This document shows positions 6,018 to 8,193 of a stretch of 8,193 nucleotides of DNA, piece by piece; positions within the stretch are counted from its first letter, which is position 1, and every line of letters begins with the position of its first letter. Under the pieces are notes generated by a model that ran no database searches, had not been told where the DNA came from, and saw nothing but the letters and a program-made list of their open reading frames with translations. Source of the stretch: Bacillota bacterium (GTDB lineage: Bacteria; Bacillota; Sulfobacillia; Sulfobacillales; Sulfobacillaceae). The position numbers and the translations under genes are program-made. The stretch is from positions 1 through 8,193 of the forward strand of contig JAMDDZ010000021.1 of the NCBI GenBank assembly GCA_023488565.1, read 5' to 3'.

Positions 6018-7718
6018 GTGTCCCTTATGAACATACTCACACCCACTAGCCGTGTGGTGGGCGCTGCCCCCCTGTTTCGTCACTTGGCCGATGACATCGG
6101 CCTCGTGGACCTGATCAATCGCCTGGTCTCATGGGATCGCGATCACTGTCGGATCTCGCCCGGGGAGCGCCTTTTGGCACTCGTCCTCGATGTGCTCTTG
6201 GGCAAATCCCCCCTGTATCGTTTCACCGAACGATGGGCCACAACGGATGTGGCGATCCTCATCGGCGCTGGCCGGGAGGCCACGGATTTTACCGATGATA
6301 GCTTGGGACGGGCGTTGGATAAACTCGCCCGGGCCCATCCGGCCCGGGTATTTAGTGCCATTGCGGCCCAGGCGTATCTCCGGGAGGAGATTACGTTAGA
6401 GAGTGGCCACTGGGATAGTACCTCGCGCTCCGTGACCGGCGAGTATGCGGGGAGTGACACCGCCCCAGTGCATCCCGCCTATGGACATTCGAAAGATCAT
6501 CGCCCGGATCTCAAACAAATTCTGCTAACCCTGTTTGTGAATCGGGAGGGGGTGCCCCGTTTTGGCACCGTCGAGTCGGGGCAGCGTTCCGATAAAACGC
6601 TCAATGCCGAAATGCTGGAGCAGTGGATCGCCGCCCTGGAACCCGAACAATTAGCCAAACTGCTCTATATTGCAGACTCCGCCCTCGTGACGGGTCCCAA
6701 CCTGGAGCGTCTCGACCGACAACAGATCCGCTTTGTCTCCCGGTGCCCGGAGACGTTTGGCATCGTGGCCACGGTCAAACAAGCTGCGTGGGCAGCGAAT
6801 CGATGGCAGGCCCTGGGGACCATAGGGCAGCGCCGCGATGCGGCGCATTATTGGGCTTCGGAGCAAACCGGGGAGATTGCAGGGCGTCGTTATCGCTTGG
6901 TCGTCTATCGATCCTCGACCCTGGATCGTCGGCGCACGCAGACCTTGGATCGCGAAATTAGCCGATCCCGTAGGGCCATGGAACGCGCCGCCCAGGATCT
7001 GCAGCGGCAGCGATTTGCCTGTGTCGCCGATGCGGAGGCTGCCGTGCAGCGATGGCAAGACGCGTGGCGGTCGGGCTGGTGTGCGGCAGACACGACGATT
7101 GCTGAGGAAACCGTGCACCGCCAGCCCGGGCGCCCCCGTAAAGACCCCAGACCCGAGGATAGCTGCCAGGAATGGCGGGTGGCCGTGACGATCGGCGCGG
7201 TCGACGCCACGCGTCGCCAACAGGAACTCGAACGGCGCGGCACCTTCGTGTTGATTACCACGGTGCCCGACCACGAGGTCTCCACCGTGGAATTACTCCG
7301 GGAATACAAGGGACAAATCAGCGTGGAACGTCATTTTCACTTTGTCAAAGACCCCCTGTTTGTCGACGCGTTATTCCTCAAAAAAGCGGAACGGATCGAA
7401 GCCTTGGGCTATGTGCTCCTCGTGGCCTGCCTCCTCTATAGTTTACTGGAACGGCGCCTCCGCCGGACGGGAGTATCCATTCCCTCGCCGTCCCGTCGCC
7501 TGCTGACGCATCCGACCGGCCACGAAGTGGTCCGGTTGTTGGAGTCCTTGCAGGTCGCTACCGATCCCCAGGGTCAACGCCACATCGCCCTCGATCCCTT
7601 GTTTCATCCCACCTTGGAAGCCATCTTAACGGCGGTCGGTATACCGGACAGCACCTTTACGATACCGCCCGTGCGTACCATGACCGTGGTTCCCGAGCCA
7701 TTTGAGGAAATGAAGTAA
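6018..7718 (+). CDS. IS1634-family DDE transposase
   Basis: A 566-residue transposase. The N-terminal domain (about 14-125) resembles the DUF4277-type region of this family, with A-A-P-L-F-R-H-L-A-D and D-D-S-L-G-R-A-L-D. The RNase-H-like catalytic domain follows. The first Asp is D133 in H-W-D-S-T-S, with H-S-K-D-H-R-P-D-L-K downstream. The second is D220 in Y-I-A-D-S-A-L-V. The Glu is E437 in Y-K-G-Q-I-S-V-E-R-H-F, with K444 completing the Y-x6-E-x6-K signature. A charged insertion region (about 300-385) separates D220 from E437, and a family-typical hydrophobic C-terminal helix L-L-V-A-C-L-L-Y-S-L-L-E follows. All catalytic residues are present and there is no frameshift, so the element may be active. 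The start is either GTG 6018 or ATG 6027; neither has a strong ribosome site. Confidence 0.92.
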   Translation: MSLMNILTPTSRVVGAAPLFRHLADDIGLVDLINRLVSWDRDHCRISPGERLLALVLDVLLGKSPLYRFTERWATTDVAILIGAGREATDFTDDSLGRALDKLARAHPARVFSAIAAQAYLREEITLESGHWDSTSRSVTGEYAGSDTAPVHPAYGHSKDHRPDLKQILLTLFVNREGVPRFGTVESGQRSDKTLNAEMLEQWIAALEPEQLAKLLYIADSALVTGPNLERLDRQQIRFVSRCPETFGIVATVKQAAWAANRWQALGTIGQRRDAAHYWASEQTGEIAGRRYRLVVYRSSTLDRRRTQTLDREISRSRRAMERAAQDLQRQRFACVADAEAAVQRWQDAWRSGWCAADTTIAEETVHRQPGRPRKDPRPEDSCQEWRVAVTIGAVDATRRQQELERRGTFVLITTVPDHEVSTVELLREYKGQISVERHFHFVKDPLFVDALFLKKAERIEALGYVLLVACLLYSLLERRLRRTGVSIPSPSRRLLTHPTGHEVVRLLESLQVATDPQGQRHIALDPLFHPTLEAILTAVGIPDSTFTIPPVRTMTVVPEPFEEMK

Positions 7719-7725
7719 ATACCAA

Positions 7726-7740
7726 TTTTTGGGCGCGGAA
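7726..7740 (-). repeat. Right terminal inverted repeat of the IS
   Basis: Read on the minus strand it is TTCCGCGCCCAAAAA, matching the left end at 13 of 15 positions. It starts eight bases after the transposase stop codon. Confidence 0.75.
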
Positions 7741-8098
7741 TGTAAGGTATAACCCTAGCGATTTTAAGGTCCAATCCCTGTCACCTGAGTTAATCGATCA
7801 TGTATGAATGGGAATTCCACCCATTGGTCGTACATCGCCTTGTGGCTCTCTGCGATGGATGGCGAGTCCTATTGTCCCCCGTAAACGTTTGGTGGTTGGG
7901 TAAACTGGGCCTATATGGAATATGGCATCGCCACCTTAGATTGGGGTCTCCACCGATTTGAACGCTTTGGATGTCTAAGAAGTGTCGGACAAGCCAAAGA
8001 GCAACGCTCTTTGGCTTTGTTATCGGCACCTCTGTTTTTCCATGAGCGTAACCGAACAAGTCATGGCAGCGTTTGTTGTGTAGAGGAGGTCCACTCCC
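7741..8098. other. Intergenic stretch between IS and right lipoprotein gene
   Basis: No reliable gene. An ATG frame from 7800 runs 53 codons (M-Y-E-W-E-F-H-P) without a ribosome site. A longer plus frame at 7915-8112 reads straight through the terminator-like stem and over the start of the next gene, so it is unlikely to be used. Neither resembles the missing half of hepT. The segment ends with the ribosome site for the lipoprotein gene. Confidence 0.55.
7991..8021 (+). terminator. Likely intrinsic terminator
   Basis: A perfect 12-bp stem, AAGCCAAAGAGC (7991-8002) with GCTCTTTGGCTT (8006-8017), closes a 3-base AAC loop and is followed by TTTGTTA on the plus strand. The T-tract is short and interrupted, so efficiency is uncertain. 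It would stop plus-strand transcription from the IS or the toxin-antitoxin operon before it enters the lipoprotein gene. Confidence 0.6.
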
Positions 8099-8193
8099 AT
8101 GAACTTCGATAAGAAGCGAGTCGGGATTGCATTCATTCTGTTGGGAGTTCTTACAGGCTGTGGCACCAGCCATGGAATTGGGGAAAACGCTCT
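8099..8193 (+). CDS. Lipoprotein, N-terminal part only (runs off right edge)
   Basis: ATG 8099 follows AGGAGG (8084-8089) at a 9-base spacing. Only 31 codons are visible. They give a lipoprotein signal: M-N-F-D-K-K-R, a hydrophobic stretch 8-18, and lipobox L-T-G-C with Cys21. The mature part starts C-G-T-S-H-G-I-G-E-N, too short to name a family. It is transcribed away from the left-hand lipoprotein gene, so the accessory region lies between their 5' ends. Confidence 0.8.
   Translation, partial: MNFDKKRVGIAFILLGVLTGCGTSHGIGENA

Larger units (their letters stand above)
5940..7740 (+). mobile_element. Complete IS1634-family insertion sequence
   Basis: A single transposase gene is bounded by imperfect inverted repeats at 5940-5954 and 7726-7740 (13 of 15 matching). 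The length of about 1.8 kb fits the IS1634 group of the IS4 superfamily. The element lies inside hepT in the same orientation. No clear target duplication flanks these limits. If the ends are moved out to 5932 and 7748, the repeats become weaker (16 of 23) but a 4-bp ATAA flanks both sides. This family usually makes a duplication of about 5-6 bp, so the exact ends remain uncertain. Confidence 0.8.

Noticed and set aside
6651..7274. 207-residue minus-strand frame
   Set aside because: It is antisense to the transposase, whose catalytic motifs run unbroken through this region.
7741..7990. Possible remainder of hepT after the IS
   Set aside because: All three plus frames were read; none contains an R-x4-H-x-Y motif or the W-R-x-x-x-G-x-R-N block expected of HepT.
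7915..8112. 65-residue plus-strand frame
   Set aside because: It runs through a perfect terminator-like stem and over the ribosome site and start of the next gene.
1..8193. CRISPR array, tRNA or rRNA genes
   Set aside because: No regularly spaced repeats, no tRNA T-arm or acceptor pattern and no rRNA core sequence were seen on reading both strands.

Overview
The window reads as a bacterial chromosome segment of medium GC, with strong AGGAGG-type ribosome sites and lipoprotein signal peptides. This fits a Bacillota-like Gram-positive, and the mix of genes and transposon relics would suit a Sulfobacillus-type acidophile. That placement is inference; no marker gene settles it. Most of the window is an accessory, insertion-sequence-scarred interval lying between the 5' ends of two divergently transcribed lipoprotein genes, both cut by the window edges.

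Layout. Bases 1-1244 (minus): a lipoprotein with a PQQ-type beta-propeller, its C-terminus off the left edge. Bases 1373-1740 (plus): a decayed ExeA-like transposition ATPase with a frameshift, an internal deletion and a lost Walker B aspartate. Bases 1741-2924: no recognisable gene. Bases 2925-4007 (minus): an intact-looking 360-residue AAA-type ATPase with a C-terminal winged helix. Its start abuts an IS21 IstA relic (4170-4490), which is joined to a tyrosine-recombinase relic (4547-4740). Bases 4741-5443: no recognisable gene, but three tightly packed perfect hairpins at 4844-4938.

Bases 5456-5951 (plus) hold an MntA/HepT (MNT-HEPN) toxin-antitoxin operon. The MntA antitoxin is complete. 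HepT is cut after about 64 residues by a complete IS1634-family element (5940-7740) with imperfect terminal inverted repeats, so the catalytic half of the toxin is missing and is not found beyond the element. Bases 7741-8098 hold a terminator-like hairpin and no clear gene. A second lipoprotein gene begins at 8099 and runs off the right edge.

The intact genes do not form one pathway. The picture is a hotspot between two surface-lipoprotein genes where mobile elements accumulated and decayed, with one orphan ATPase and one disarmed toxin-antitoxin locus surviving. I found no convincing new system; the most unusual items are the disarmed TA operon, the hairpin cluster and the ATPase with a possibly replaced N-terminus.
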